Assembly (NCBI RefSeq): GCF_000725805.1
Contig: NZ_KL647134.1
Span: 62,001-126,000, forward strand
DNA: 64,000 nt
Direction: 5' to 3'
Origin: Streptomyces xanthophaeus
GTDB taxonomy: Bacteria; Actinomycetota; Actinomycetes; Streptomycetales; Streptomycetaceae
The notes under the pieces are model-generated. The model was not told where the DNA came from and ran no database searches. It saw only the letters and a list, made by a program, of their open reading frames with translations. Each line of letters opens with the position of its first letter. Positions within the stretch are counted from its first letter, which is position 1. The translations under genes and the position numbers were made by a program. Shown here in pieces: positions 23,944-33,116 of the stretch.

Positions 23944-26855
23944 GCCTGATCGGAACGGCGTGTGTGCGCCCCGGCTGCCCGGGGGCGTACGAGGACATGG
24001 GCGGCGGCGAGCTGTACTGCGACACCTGCGGACTGGCGCCGATCGGCGCGGTCGCGGCGGGTGCCGAGGAGCTGGTGTCCCCGCCGACGGGGATGACGAG
24101 CGCGGCCCGCGGGGGCCTGGGCTCCGGCGGTTCGCGGGGGTCCGAGAGCTCCCAGGGCTCCCGGGGCTCGCACGGCTCCGCGCGGTCCTCGGCCTCCGCG
24201 CGGTCCTCGCGGTCGTCCTCGTCGCGGCGCTCGGTGTCGGGGCGGCTCTCCCGCTCGCTGTCGGGGGCCGCCTCCACCCGGTCGGTGTCGGTGCGCAGTT
24301 CGGGCTCGGCGGCCGCGTCCTCGGGGCGCAGCAGGCTGGGCGCCGGGCTGGTCAACGTACCGGAGGTGCCGCGTCCCGATCCTTCGGCGGCGGTGCTGGA
24401 GAATCCGGAGGTGCCGGAGCGCAAGCGGTTCTGCTCGCGCTCGGACTGCGGTGCCCCGGTGGGCCGGGCCCGCGGGGACCGGCCGGGCCGCACCGAGGGC
24501 TTCTGCACGAAGTGCGGGCACCCGTACTCCTTCGTGCCCAAGCTGCGCGCGGGTGACGTGGTGCACGGCCAGTACGAGGTGGCGGGCTGCCTGGCGCACG
24601 GCGGGCTCGGCTGGGTCTACCTGGCGGTGGACCGGGCCGTCTCGGACCGGTGGGTGGTGCTCAAGGGCCTCCTGGACACCGGCGACCAGGACGCCATGGA
24701 GGCGGCGATATCGGAACGCCGCTTCCTCGCGGAGATCGAGCACTCCAACATCGTGCGGATCTACAACTTCGTGGAGCACCTGGACCAGCGGACCGGTTCG
24801 CTGGACGGGTACATCGTCATGGAGTACGTGGGCGGCAAGTCCCTCAAGGAGATCGCGAACGAGCGGCGCCGGCCCGACGGCCGCCGCGACCCGCTGCCGG
24901 TGGAACAGGCCTGCGCCTACGGCATCGAGGCCCTGGAGGCCCTCGGCCACCTGCACAGCCGCAACCTCCTGTACTGCGACTTCAAGGTCGACAACGCGAT
25001 CCAGCAGCAGGACCAGCTGAAGTTGATCGACATGGGCGCGGTGCGGCGGATGGACGACGAGGAGTCGGCCATCTACGGCACGGTGGGCTACCAGGCCCCG
25101 GAGGTCGCGGAGCTGGGTCCGTCGGTCGCCTCCGACCTGTACACGGTGGCGCGGACGCTGGCCGTGCTGACCTTCGACTTCCAGGGCTACACCAATGTCT
25201 TCGTGGACTCGCTGCCCGACCCGGAGCACATCGAGGTGTTCGGGCGCTACGAGTCCTTCTACCGGCTGCTGGTCCGGGCGACGGATCCGGACCCGGGGCG
25301 GCGCTTCGCCTCCGCGCAGGAGATGGCGGACCAGCTGACGGGCGTGCTGCGGGAAGTGGTCGCCCTGCAGACGGGCCGCCCGAGGCCGCAGCTGTCGACG
25401 CTCTTCGGGCCGGAGCTGCGGGTTCCGGACACCCGGCTGTTCGCGGAGGGCCCGGACGCCGCGGGGCCCGGCGGGCCGCTGGTCTCCCGGCTCGGCTACC
25501 GGACCGGTCCGCAGACCTCCGCCGGGCGCGGGCTCTTCGGGGCCCTGGGCCGCGGCAGGTCAGCACGGGCCGGGGCGGTTGGTACTGGCGGTGCGGGCGG
25601 TACGGGTCCTGCCGTCGGGGCCGTCGGGGCTGTCGTTTCCGGGGCCGGGACGCCCGTGCCCGCGGTCGGCGCGCCCTACGCGACGCACCCGTCGACGCAC
25701 CCCTCCGGGGCCGGCACCCCGCCGGGCGGCACGCCTTCGCCCGGCGGTGCGCCTTCGCCCGGCGGTGCGTTCGGGGGTGCTCCGCTGCCCGCGCTCGGGA
25801 CCACGGCCACGCACGTGGCCGCCGCGCAGGTCCCCGGCCCCAGACCGGCCCCCGCGCCCCCGGGCGCGCCGCCGGTCCCGGCCAGACCCGCGGGGGCCGT
25901 ACCCGTACTCCTGTCGCCGCCCCCCGCGGGGGCGAGCACGCTCGACCCGCGGGACACCGCGCTGGCGCTGCCCGTCCCCCTGGTGGACGCGGGCGATCCC
26001 AACGCCGGGTTCCTGACCGGCCTGCTGGCCTCCGCCCCGGCGGACCTGCTCGGCGCACTGGGTTCGGCCCCCGCCGACTCGGCCGAACTGCGCCTGCGGG
26101 AGCTGCGGGCCCGGCTGGAGCTGGGCGAACTGCCCGCCGCCGGGGCGACCCTGGCGGGGCTCGAAGCCCGGCATCCGGACGACTGGCGGGTGGTGTGGGC
26201 CCGCGGGATCGCCTCGCTGGCCACCGGCGAGAACGAGATCGCGGCCCTGTCGTTCGACGCGATCTACGACGCCTTCCCGGGCGAGCCCGCACCGAAGCTG
26301 GCCCTCGCCCTGTGCGCGGAGGTGCTCGGCCAGCTCGACAACGCCGCCGAGTACTACCGGCTCGTCTGGATCACGGACCCTGGATTCGTGAGCGCGGCCT
26401 TCGGGCTGGCCCGGGTCCAGCTGGCCGCCGGTGACCGGGCCGCGGCCGTGCGGACGCTGGAATCCGTACCGGAGGCTTCGATCCACTACACGGCCGCACG
26501 GGTGGCCTCCGTACGCGCACGTCTGCGCGACCGGTCTCCCGAGGAGGCGCTGCTGCCCGATCTGGCGGCCGCCTCCGACCAGGTGGAGGCGCTGCGGCGG
26601 TTCGGGCTGGACCCGGAGCGGCAGGAGCGGCTGGCAGCCGAGGTTCTGGGCTCGGCCCTGGACTGGGTACTGTCGGGTAGCCGGGGTTCCGACCCCGGCC
26701 GGACCACGCTGCTCGGCAGTCAACTGGACGAGCGGGGCCTGCGCTTCGGCCTGGAGCGCTCGTACCGCCTTCTCGCTCGGCTGGCACAGCGGGGCGAGGA
26801 GAGGATCGAACTGGTGGAGCGGGCAAACCGTTTCCGTCCCCGGACGTGGGTGTGA
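23940..26855 (+). CDS. pknG: PknG-type serine/threonine protein kinase with zinc ribbons and TPR domain
   Basis: A 971-residue soluble kinase. ATG 23940 overlaps the previous stop and follows AAAGGAGG. Zinc ribbon 1 is at residues 8-32 (CVRPGC, CDTCG); a Ser/Arg-rich linker follows; zinc ribbon 2 is at about 162-195 (CSRSDCG, CTKCGHPY). The kinase domain (about 205-470) has VVLKG with Lys242, a catalytic loop YCDFKVDN with Asp347 and DMG with Asp364, the variant motifs typical of PknG. A long Gly/Ala/Pro linker leads to a TPR region (about 710-900). In mycobacteria PknG phosphorylates FHA-domain regulators to adjust glutamate metabolism. Here the partner FHA protein, a PP2C phosphatase and sensor genes are adjacent. 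Confidence 0.9.
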   Translation: MSLIGTACVRPGCPGAYEDMGGGELYCDTCGLAPIGAVAAGAEELVSPPTGMTSAARGGLGSGGSRGSESSQGSRGSHGSARSSASARSSRSSSSRRSVSGRLSRSLSGAASTRSVSVRSSGSAAASSGRSRLGAGLVNVPEVPRPDPSAAVLENPEVPERKRFCSRSDCGAPVGRARGDRPGRTEGFCTKCGHPYSFVPKLRAGDVVHGQYEVAGCLAHGGLGWVYLAVDRAVSDRWVVLKGLLDTGDQDAMEAAISERRFLAEIEHSNIVRIYNFVEHLDQRTGSLDGYIVMEYVGGKSLKEIANERRRPDGRRDPLPVEQACAYGIEALEALGHLHSRNLLYCDFKVDNAIQQQDQLKLIDMGAVRRMDDEESAIYGTVGYQAPEVAELGPSVASDLYTVARTLAVLTFDFQGYTNVFVDSLPDPEHIEVFGRYESFYRLLVRATDPDPGRRFASAQEMADQLTGVLREVVALQTGRPRPQLSTLFGPELRVPDTRLFAEGPDAAGPGGPLVSRLGYRTGPQTSAGRGLFGALGRGRSARAGAVGTGGAGGTGPAVGAVGAVVSGAGTPVPAVGAPYATHPSTHPSGAGTPPGGTPSPGGAPSPGGAFGGAPLPALGTTATHVAAAQVPGPRPAPAPPGAPPVPARPAGAVPVLLSPPPAGASTLDPRDTALALPVPLVDAGDPNAGFLTGLLASAPADLLGALGSAPADSAELRLRELRARLELGELPAAGATLAGLEARHPDDWRVVWARGIASLATGENEIAALSFDAIYDAFPGEPAPKLALALCAEVLGQLDNAAEYYRLVWITDPGFVSAAFGLARVQLAAGDRAAAVRTLESVPEASIHYTAARVASVRARLRDRSPEEALLPDLAAASDQVEALRRFGLDPERQERLAAEVLGSALDWVLSGSRGSDPGRTTLLGSQLDERGLRFGLERSYRLLARLAQRGEERIELVERANRFRPRTWV

Positions 26856-26858
26856 TTG

Positions 26859-28406
26859 ATGTCGATGCATCGGCCGTCTGGCTGCCCCAGCTGCGCGGAA
26901 CCCCTCGAAGAGGGGGACCGTTTCTGCGGTGTCTGCGGCTACGCAGTCTCCGCCGCCCCGCCGGCCCGCCCGGCCGTCTCCGCGGGCCGTCCCGCCGAGG
27001 CGCCCGCGGCGGAACCCGCGCCCGGGTGGGGCAGTGTCTCCGGCGCGGCGCCCACGCTGGTCGGTGACGCGGGCGGCGGCTGGTCCGCGAGCCCGACGGA
27101 ACAGGGCGCGGCGGCGGCCGCGACCCCGCCGCAGGGCGGCGCGCCCTGGCCGGTGGCCGAGCCCCGCTACGACCTGCGGGCGGGCTCCGGCACACCGCCG
27201 GAGGGCGTCCCGTGGGGCCCGGCCGAGGAACCGTACGCGGCGCCTGCGCCCGCGGCCGCGACCCCGCCCGCCGAGCCGTACGCAGCGGGGCCCGCGCCCG
27301 AAGCCCCGTACGCCGCCGCACCGGAGGGCGCCCCGTACGCAGGGGGCCCCGCGCCCGAGAGCCCGTACGCCGCAGTACCGGAGGCCGCCGAGGCGGACGG
27401 TGCGGAAGCCGAACCGCAGGGCGCCGCGGCCGAGGGCGGGAAGACCTGCGTGGCCTGCCGGGCCGGCCGGGTCGACACCGACGGGTACTGCGAGCACTGC
27501 GGCCACGCCCAGCCCCGCGAGCGCGACCACCTGGAGGAGGAGCTCGGCAGCGTCGCCGCCGTCAGCGACCGCGGACTGCGCCACCACCGCAACGAGGACT
27601 CCTTCGCCGTGGCCGCCACCGCCCTGCCCGACGGGTCCGCCGCCACCGTGGCCATCGTCTGCGACGGCGTCTCGTCCGCGAGCCGCCCCGACGAGGCCTC
27701 GGCCGCGGCGGCGGGCGCCGCCAACGAGGCGCTGCTCGACGCGCTCCCGCGCGGCGCCCACCCCCAGGAGGCCATGCACGAGGCGATCCTGGCGGCCGCG
27801 GCCGCCGTGAACGCCCTGGCCCCCGAAGTCCCCGGCGCACAGAACGCCCCCGCGTGCACCCTGGTCGGAGCCGTCGTCAGCGGCGGCCTGCTGACCATCG
27901 GCTGGGTGGGCGACAGCCGGGCCTACTGGGTCCCCGACGACCGCGCCGCCCTGCCGCGCCGGCTCACCGAGGACGACTCCTGGGCGGCCCAGATGGTCGC
28001 GGCCGGACTGATGGGCGAGGCCGAGGCCTACGCCGACGTCCGCGCGCACGCGATCACCGGCTGGCTGGGCGCCGACGCCTACGACCTCGAACCGCACACG
28101 GCCACCTTCAAGCCGGACCACGCCGGTGTGGTCGTGGTCTGCACCGACGGCCTGTGGAACTACGCCGAGTCCGCCCGGGAGATGGCCCAGGTGCTGCCCG
28201 CCGACGCCGCCACCCGGCCCCTGCACAGTGCGCAGGTCCTCGTGGGCCACGCCCTCGACGGCGGCGGCCACGACAACGTGACGGTGGCCGTCGTCCCGTT
28301 CGCCGCGCTCCCCGACCCCCGCCCCGCCCCGCAAACGGAACCGGCCGGGGCAGCGGAAGCGGAAGCAGGACCGGCGGCCGGTCCGGACGCGCACCCCCGG
28401 GCCTGA
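26859..28406 (+). CDS. PP2C-family protein phosphatase with two zinc ribbons
   Basis: A 515-residue protein starting 3 bases after the kinase stop (ATG 26859; ATG 26865 possible). Zinc ribbon 1 is at the N-terminus (GCPSCAEPLEEGDRFCGVCG). A long linker of PYAA/PE repeats leads to zinc ribbon 2 (CVACRAGRVDTDGYCEHCG, about residue 200) and the PP2C domain (about 230-480) with RHHRNEDS, VCDGVSS, WVGDSRAYW, CTDGLWNY and GGHDNVTV, covering the metal-binding aspartates. It would reverse phosphorylation by the neighbouring PknG-type kinase. Confidence 0.92.
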   Translation: MSMHRPSGCPSCAEPLEEGDRFCGVCGYAVSAAPPARPAVSAGRPAEAPAAEPAPGWGSVSGAAPTLVGDAGGGWSASPTEQGAAAAATPPQGGAPWPVAEPRYDLRAGSGTPPEGVPWGPAEEPYAAPAPAAATPPAEPYAAGPAPEAPYAAAPEGAPYAGGPAPESPYAAVPEAAEADGAEAEPQGAAAEGGKTCVACRAGRVDTDGYCEHCGHAQPRERDHLEEELGSVAAVSDRGLRHHRNEDSFAVAATALPDGSAATVAIVCDGVSSASRPDEASAAAAGAANEALLDALPRGAHPQEAMHEAILAAAAAVNALAPEVPGAQNAPACTLVGAVVSGGLLTIGWVGDSRAYWVPDDRAALPRRLTEDDSWAAQMVAAGLMGEAEAYADVRAHAITGWLGADAYDLEPHTATFKPDHAGVVVVCTDGLWNYAESAREMAQVLPADAATRPLHSAQVLVGHALDGGGHDNVTVAVVPFAALPDPRPAPQTEPAGAAEAEAGPAAGPDAHPRA

Positions 28407-28519
28407 CCCTCCTGCCCGGGCCCCGGGCGGTGTCCCGCCGACCGGGCTGGACTCGTGGCGCCCGGCAACCGCTCCCTGACCCAGTCCGTCCGACGAGACA
28501 CCACCGAGGAGTCCAACCG

Positions 28520-29845
28520 ATGGCGAACTTCGCCAAGCCGAGCGCCCCGCGCTTCAGCGTGGAGGTGTACCAGAACGAGTTCCTCCCCGAGGGCGGGCGG
28601 GACGTCCACGCGATCGTCACGGTCACCTCCACGGGCGGCGCGACCGCCACCCGCGCGGCGGCGGCCCAGGGCTCGGCCGCGGTCGTGATCATGGTCGACT
28701 GCTCCGGTTCCATGGAGTACCCGCCCGACAAGATGCGCGGCGCCCGCGAGGCCACGGCCGCCGCCGTCGACACCCTGCGCGACGGCACCTCCTTCGCCGT
28801 GATCGCCGGCACGCACGTGGCCAAGGAGGTCTACCCGGGTCAGGGCCGCCTCGCCGTCGCCGATCCCGCCACGCGGGCCCAGGCCAAGGAGGCCCTGCGC
28901 GGCCTGACCTCCGGCGGCGGCACCGCCATCGGGACCTGGCTGCGCCTCGCCGACGGGCTGCTGCGCCAGTCCCCGGCCGCCATCCGGCACGGCATCCTGC
29001 TCACCGACGGCCGCAACGAGCACGAGGAACCGGCCGTGCTGCGCGCCACCCTCGACGCGTGCGCGGGCCGCTTCACCTGCGACGCCCGCGGGGTGGGCAC
29101 CGACTGGGAGGTCAAGGAGGTGACGGGCATCGCCGGGGCCCTGCTCGGCTCCGCCGACATCGTGGCCGACCCGGCGCACCTGGCCGAGGACTTCACGCGC
29201 ATGATGGAGAACGTCATGGGCAAGGAGGTCGCGGACGTCGCACTGCGCCTGTGGACCCCGGTCGGCGTGGAGATCCAGTACGTCAAGCAGGTCGCGCCCA
29301 CGGTCCAGGACCTCACCGACCGCCGCGTCGAGGCGGGCCCGCGCGCGGGCGACTACCCGACGGGGTCCTGGGGCGACGAGTCCCGCGAGTACCACGTGTG
29401 CGTGCGCGTCCCCGACGCGAACGTCGGCCAGGAGATGCTCGCGGCCCGTGCCACCCTCGTCCTGCCGGGGCCGGCCGGAGAGCCGCCGACGACCCTGGCC
29501 CAGGGCCTGGTGCGCGCGGTGTGGACGAACGATCTGGTCGCCTCCACCGCCATCAACCCGCAGGTCGCCCACTACACCGGCCAGGCGGAGCTCGCGCAGG
29601 CTATCCAGCAGGGCCTGGAAGCCCGCAAAATGGGCGATGTCGATGGTGCCACCGCCAAACTCGGACGAGCGGTACAGCTGGCGAGCGCTTCGGGGAACGC
29701 CGACACTGCGAAACTGCTCGCGAAGGTGGTGGATGTCGTGGACGCGGTGAACGGTACTGTGCGGCTGAAGGCGAGGGTCGCCGATGCCGACGAGATGACT
29801 CTTGAAACGCGATCGACGCAGACCGTCCGAGTGAAGAAGACCTGA
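28520..29845 (+). CDS. VWA-domain protein of the kinase block
   Basis: A 441-residue cytoplasmic protein starting at ATG 28520 after GAGGAG. Residues about 50-230 form a von Willebrand A domain with a full MIDAS motif (DCSGSM, then SGGGTAIG and LTDGRNEHEEP), so it can bind a metal and a partner. C-terminal to it is a beta-rich domain and a helical tail. No signal peptide or membrane helix. VWA proteins beside Ser/Thr kinases and PP2C phosphatases usually act as scaffolds or substrates. 113 bases separate it from the phosphatase gene. Confidence 0.9.
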   Translation: MANFAKPSAPRFSVEVYQNEFLPEGGRDVHAIVTVTSTGGATATRAAAAQGSAAVVIMVDCSGSMEYPPDKMRGAREATAAAVDTLRDGTSFAVIAGTHVAKEVYPGQGRLAVADPATRAQAKEALRGLTSGGGTAIGTWLRLADGLLRQSPAAIRHGILLTDGRNEHEEPAVLRATLDACAGRFTCDARGVGTDWEVKEVTGIAGALLGSADIVADPAHLAEDFTRMMENVMGKEVADVALRLWTPVGVEIQYVKQVAPTVQDLTDRRVEAGPRAGDYPTGSWGDESREYHVCVRVPDANVGQEMLAARATLVLPGPAGEPPTTLAQGLVRAVWTNDLVASTAINPQVAHYTGQAELAQAIQQGLEARKMGDVDGATAKLGRAVQLASASGNADTAKLLAKVVDVVDAVNGTVRLKARVADADEMTLETRSTQTVRVKKT

Positions 29846-29900
29846 GAAGACCACAAGACCTGACGTGATGACGCAGGGAGAAGAAGGGGGAAGCGCCGCC

Positions 29901-30866
29901 ATGCCGACCTGCCCGAACGGGCACCAGTCCGCGTCCGACGACTGGTGCGAGGTCTGCGGCCACCGCATGGCCGCATCCGAGAGCACCTCCGCGGCGCCCT
30001 CGTACGGCTACGGCTTCCCCCCGACCCCCGGTGACGCCACCGCCCAGGCCGAACTCTGCCCGCAGTGCCGGACCCCGCGCGAGGCCATGGCTCCGTTCTG
30101 CGAGGAGTGCCGCTACAACTTCCTGACGCGTACGGCGACCTCGTACGCCCCGCTCACCCCGGAGACGGGCCCCCAGGGATCCGGCGCCACGCCCCCGCCG
30201 CCCCCTCCGGCGCCGCCCGTACCGGCTCCCGGGACGTACTCCCAGGACCACTTCGAGTACCAGGGCTCGCGGCCGTCCCGGGTCAACCGGCCGGCCGAGC
30301 CGCTCCAGCGCGAGGACGACTGGCTGCTGCCCCCGCCGGTCCACGAGCAGCAGCAGGAGTACCAGCAGCCTCCGCAGCCCCAGTACCAGCAGCAGCCCCC
30401 GCCGCAGCAGCAGCCGGAGTACCAGCACCAGCAGCAGTACCAGCCCTTCCCGTCCCAGGGCGGCGGCTGGACGGCGACGATCGGCCCCGACCGCTCGTAC
30501 TTCATGGCGATGATGCAGCGCAGCGGCCCGGAGGCGGCCGGGCTCAACCTGCCCGCGTACTCCCCGGAGCAGCACCTCCCGCTGTCCGGCGGCCAGATCA
30601 CCATCGGCCGCCGCCGCGCCTCCACGGGCGAGTCCCCGGACATCGACCTGTCGGTCCCCCCGGAGGACCCGGGCGTCTCCCACCAGCACGCGGTCCTGGT
30701 CCAGCAGCCGGACCTCAGCTGGGCGGTGGTGGACCAGAACTCCACCAACGGCACCACGATCAACGGCGGCGAGGACCCCATCCAGCCCTACGTCCCGATC
30801 CCCCTCTCCGACGGCGACCGCGTCCACGTGGGCGCCTGGACCACGATCACGATCCGCCGCAGCTGA
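29901..30866 (+). CDS. FHA-domain protein with two zinc ribbons
   Basis: A 321-residue protein. ATG 29901 (MPTCPNGHQ) has GGGGGAAG upstream, while the earlier ATG 29868 has none. Zinc ribbon 1: CPNGHQSASDDWCEVCGH; zinc ribbon 2: CPQCRTPREAMAPFCEEC. A Pro/Gln-rich linker (about 95-190, runs of YQQ) precedes the FHA domain (about 225-320), which carries the phosphothreonine-binding signature IGRRR, SHQHA and NSTNGTTING. It is the natural phospho-reader or substrate for the PknG-type kinase upstream, but lacks the GarA/OdhI N-terminal phosphorylation motif. Confidence 0.9.
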   Translation: MPTCPNGHQSASDDWCEVCGHRMAASESTSAAPSYGYGFPPTPGDATAQAELCPQCRTPREAMAPFCEECRYNFLTRTATSYAPLTPETGPQGSGATPPPPPPAPPVPAPGTYSQDHFEYQGSRPSRVNRPAEPLQREDDWLLPPPVHEQQQEYQQPPQPQYQQQPPPQQQPEYQHQQQYQPFPSQGGGWTATIGPDRSYFMAMMQRSGPEAAGLNLPAYSPEQHLPLSGGQITIGRRRASTGESPDIDLSVPPEDPGVSHQHAVLVQQPDLSWAVVDQNSTNGTTINGGEDPIQPYVPIPLSDGDRVHVGAWTTITIRRS

Positions 30867-30867
30867 T

Positions 30868-31857
30868 TCAGACCTCCCCCAGCGGCCATACGTAAGGGCC
30901 CTGGGGGTCGTCCAGCCAGGACCACTGGCCTTGCGGGGTGACCGTGACGCCGAAGCGTTCGCGGGGCGGGCGGCCCTCGCGGCGCCAGAGGTCCAGGGCC
31001 TCGCGGGGGTGGAGGACGCCCGCGGTCAGGACGAGCATGAACTGGAAGCGCTCGTTCTCCACCAGCTCGTACGGGAGGGACTGCAGCGCCGCGGTCTCGG
31101 CGGAGGGCGCCCCCGCCGTGGCCCCGCGCAGCGGGACGAAGTACGCCGAGGTGTGCAGGAAGCGGCCCTCCGCGAAGGCCGGGTCCCGGACCGTGAGGGC
31201 GATCAGGCCCGTCGACAGGGGGGCCAGGATGCGGGCGCCCGGGCGGCACTGGCCGGGCCAGGCGGGCGGGATCAGGGGCAGAGTGCAGGTCACCATGATC
31301 CGGTCGAAGGGGGCCCGTGAGGGGCAGCCGCGGGCGCCGTCGCCGGTGACCACGGCCGGGTGGTAGCCGAGCTGGGCCAGGTGGGTCCGCGCCGACTCGG
31401 TGATCTCCTCGTCGAGGTCCACGGTGGTGACCAGGTCCTCGCCGAGCCGGTGGCAGAGCAGGGCGGCGTTGTAGCCGGTGCCCGCGCCGATCTCCAGCAC
31501 GTTGTCGCCGTCGCGCACGTCGAGGGCCGCCAGCATCTTCGCCATCAGCGACGGCTGGCTGCTGGAGGAGAGCAGCTCGCCGTCGCGCAGCCGGGTGGCG
31601 AGGGGGGCGTCGGTGTACACACCGCGCAGCCAGCGGGCGCGCTGCACGGGGTCTGGGTCGTCGCCCCACAGGCGTTCGTGGCCGGCGCCGCGCCCGGTCC
31701 AGAAGTAGGGGACGAAGACGTGCCGGGGCACGGCCGCGAAGGCGGCCCGCCATGCGGGGTCGTCCAGTGCCCCGGCGGCCGTCAGTTCCCGCACCTGGGC
31801 GGCGTGCGCGGTCTCGCGCAGGTCCCGTACCTCGGTGCCTGGGGTTTCAGCGCCCAT
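30868..31857 (-). CDS. Protein-L-isoaspartate O-methyltransferase-like enzyme
   Basis: A 329-residue protein of the PCMT family. AAFAAVPRHVFVPY near the N-terminus and GDNVLEIGAGTGYNAALL (SAM-binding motif I) are characteristic, followed by VTTVDLDEEI (motif post-I). It is about 100 residues longer than repair-type PCMT, with a C-terminal domain ending in a WSWLDDPQGPYVWP segment; such longer actinobacterial versions also occur as maturases in RiPP clusters, but no precursor is seen here. Its stop is 1 base from the stop of the FHA gene, on the opposite strand, with no terminator between. Confidence 0.85.
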   Translation of the reverse strand: MGAETPGTEVRDLRETAHAAQVRELTAAGALDDPAWRAAFAAVPRHVFVPYFWTGRGAGHERLWGDDPDPVQRARWLRGVYTDAPLATRLRDGELLSSSSQPSLMAKMLAALDVRDGDNVLEIGAGTGYNAALLCHRLGEDLVTTVDLDEEITESARTHLAQLGYHPAVVTGDGARGCPSRAPFDRIMVTCTLPLIPPAWPGQCRPGARILAPLSTGLIALTVRDPAFAEGRFLHTSAYFVPLRGATAGAPSAETAALQSLPYELVENERFQFMLVLTAGVLHPREALDLWRREGRPPRERFGVTVTPQGQWSWLDDPQGPYVWPLGEV

Positions 31858-31911
31858 GTCTCCACTGTCCTGCGGGTGGCCTCCGCAGGCGACCGCGGGC
31901 GGTCCTAGGTC

Positions 31912-31923
31912 CGGAGTACTCCG
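31912..31923. promoter_or_regulatory. 12-bp perfect palindrome upstream of the truncated haemoglobin gene
   Basis: CGGAGTACTCCG, 25 bases before the glbO GTG and within the 91-bp divergent gap to the methyltransferase gene. Placement suggests an operator; no regulator is identified. Confidence 0.4.
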
Positions 31924-31948
31924 TCCGGGTGTCTGAGACGATGGTCGG

Positions 31949-32353
31949 GTGAATGAGATTCCGCGGGGCGCACTTCAGGAGCAGACCTTCTACGAGCAGG
32001 TCGGCGGCGAGGAGACCTTCCGCCGCCTCGTGCGGCGGTTCTACGAGGGGGTCGCACAGGACCCGCTGCTGCGCCCGATGTACCCGGAAGAGGACCTCGG
32101 TCCCGCCGAGGAGCGCTTCACGCTGTTCCTGATCCAGTACTGGGGCGGCCCCACCACCTACAGCCAGCACCGCGGGCACCCGCGCCTGCGGATGCGGCAC
32201 GCCCCGTTCCAGGTGGATGCCGCGGCGCACGACGCCTGGCTCGCGCACATGCGGGTGGCCCTGGACGAGCTGGGGCTGGCGCCGGAGCACGAGGCGCAGC
32301 TGTGGAAGTACCTGACGTACGCCGCCGCGTCGATGATCAACACCGCGGGCTAG
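31949..32353 (+). CDS. glbO: Group II truncated haemoglobin
   Basis: A 134-residue haem protein starting at GTG 31949. YEQVGGEETFRRLVRRFYEGV is the start of the 2-over-2 globin fold, with a Tyr at the B10 position in RRFYEG; RMRHAPFQV carries the proximal histidine and HDAWLAHM the group II-specific tryptophan at G8. Such proteins bind oxygen and are linked to nitric-oxide or peroxide handling in actinobacteria. It stands alone between convergent and divergent neighbours. Confidence 0.95.
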   Translation: MNEIPRGALQEQTFYEQVGGEETFRRLVRRFYEGVAQDPLLRPMYPEEDLGPAEERFTLFLIQYWGGPTTYSQHRGHPRLRMRHAPFQVDAAAHDAWLAHMRVALDELGLAPEHEAQLWKYLTYAAASMINTAG

Positions 32354-32378
32354 GTCCGGAGCGGCCCGATCGGACCGC

Positions 32379-33116
32379 TCAGACGGGGCGGACCTGGAGG
32401 GCGCCCAGGCCGGAGCTGCTGCCGGGGCGGCGGGTGGCGACGGAGCCGTACGGGGTGCGCAGGCGCAGCCAGCTGCCGGAGGCCAGCAGGGCCACGGGAG
32501 CCGGGGCGCCGGTGGCGGGGACCGCAGGGGCCTGGAGGCCGGCGGGGGCCGCAGGGACGGCCGAGCGGACCGGCCGCAGGAAGCCGAGGGACTGCGCGGC
32601 GTGCACGACCCGCAGCGGGAGCTCGGTGTCGCCCAGCGTCCGGGACCATATCTCGCGGCCGATGCGGTCGCGCTCCGAGCGGGTCCGGTGCTGCACGGGC
32701 AGGGCCTCGTCGCGGGTCCGGAACTCGGCCACGGCTGCCGCGACGGCGTCCCGCATCTGCTCGGGGCCGGGCAGTCCGGGCAGCTGCTGCCAGCCGCCGC
32801 GGGGCGGGAGCAGGCCCGCCCAGGGCGGTCCGGTGACCGAGCCGGGTACGAGGGCCGAGGCCGCGGCCTCGTCGACGGACTCCAGCAGCTCCCCCGCCGA
32901 GACGGTGACGTCCAGCGGGGTGCCGACGGGCGCGGCGAGCCGCACCGTACGGATGGCGAGGACCTCGAAGGACGGCGGCCGCCCGAAGACGGCGAGCGCG
33001 CGGCCGCCGGCCTGGAGGCGGACGGCGGCCGCGCGGTCGTAGTGCACCAGCCGCCCCAGGAAGGCGGCGAGGTCCGCCGCCTCCCCGGAGTCGGCGAAAT
33101 GCAACGGTCCGCTCAT
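32379..33116 (-). CDS. Conserved actinobacterial protein of unknown function
   Basis: A 245-residue soluble protein starting at ATG 33116 (MSGPLHFADSG), overlapping by four bases the thioesterase gene that precedes it (ATGA). The N-terminal half is mixed alpha/beta and includes LVHYDRAAAVRLQAGGRALAV; the C-terminal part is Pro/Ala-rich. No catalytic motif or membrane segment. Operon position after ettA and the thioesterase is all the context available. Confidence 0.85.
   Translation of the reverse strand: MSGPLHFADSGEAADLAAFLGRLVHYDRAAAVRLQAGGRALAVFGRPPSFEVLAIRTVRLAAPVGTPLDVTVSAGELLESVDEAAASALVPGSVTGPPWAGLLPPRGGWQQLPGLPGPEQMRDAVAAAVAEFRTRDEALPVQHRTRSERDRIGREIWSRTLGDTELPLRVVHAAQSLGFLRPVRSAVPAAPAGLQAPAVPATGAPAPVALLASGSWLRLRTPYGSVATRRPGSSSGLGALQVRPV

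Noticed and set aside
25560..28394. A 944-codon minus-strand frame
   Set aside because: Antisense to the kinase and PP2C genes, whose domain motifs are unambiguous.
30868..31857. RiPP maturase role for the isoaspartyl methyltransferase-like gene
   Set aside because: No precursor peptide or other RiPP genes adjoin it.
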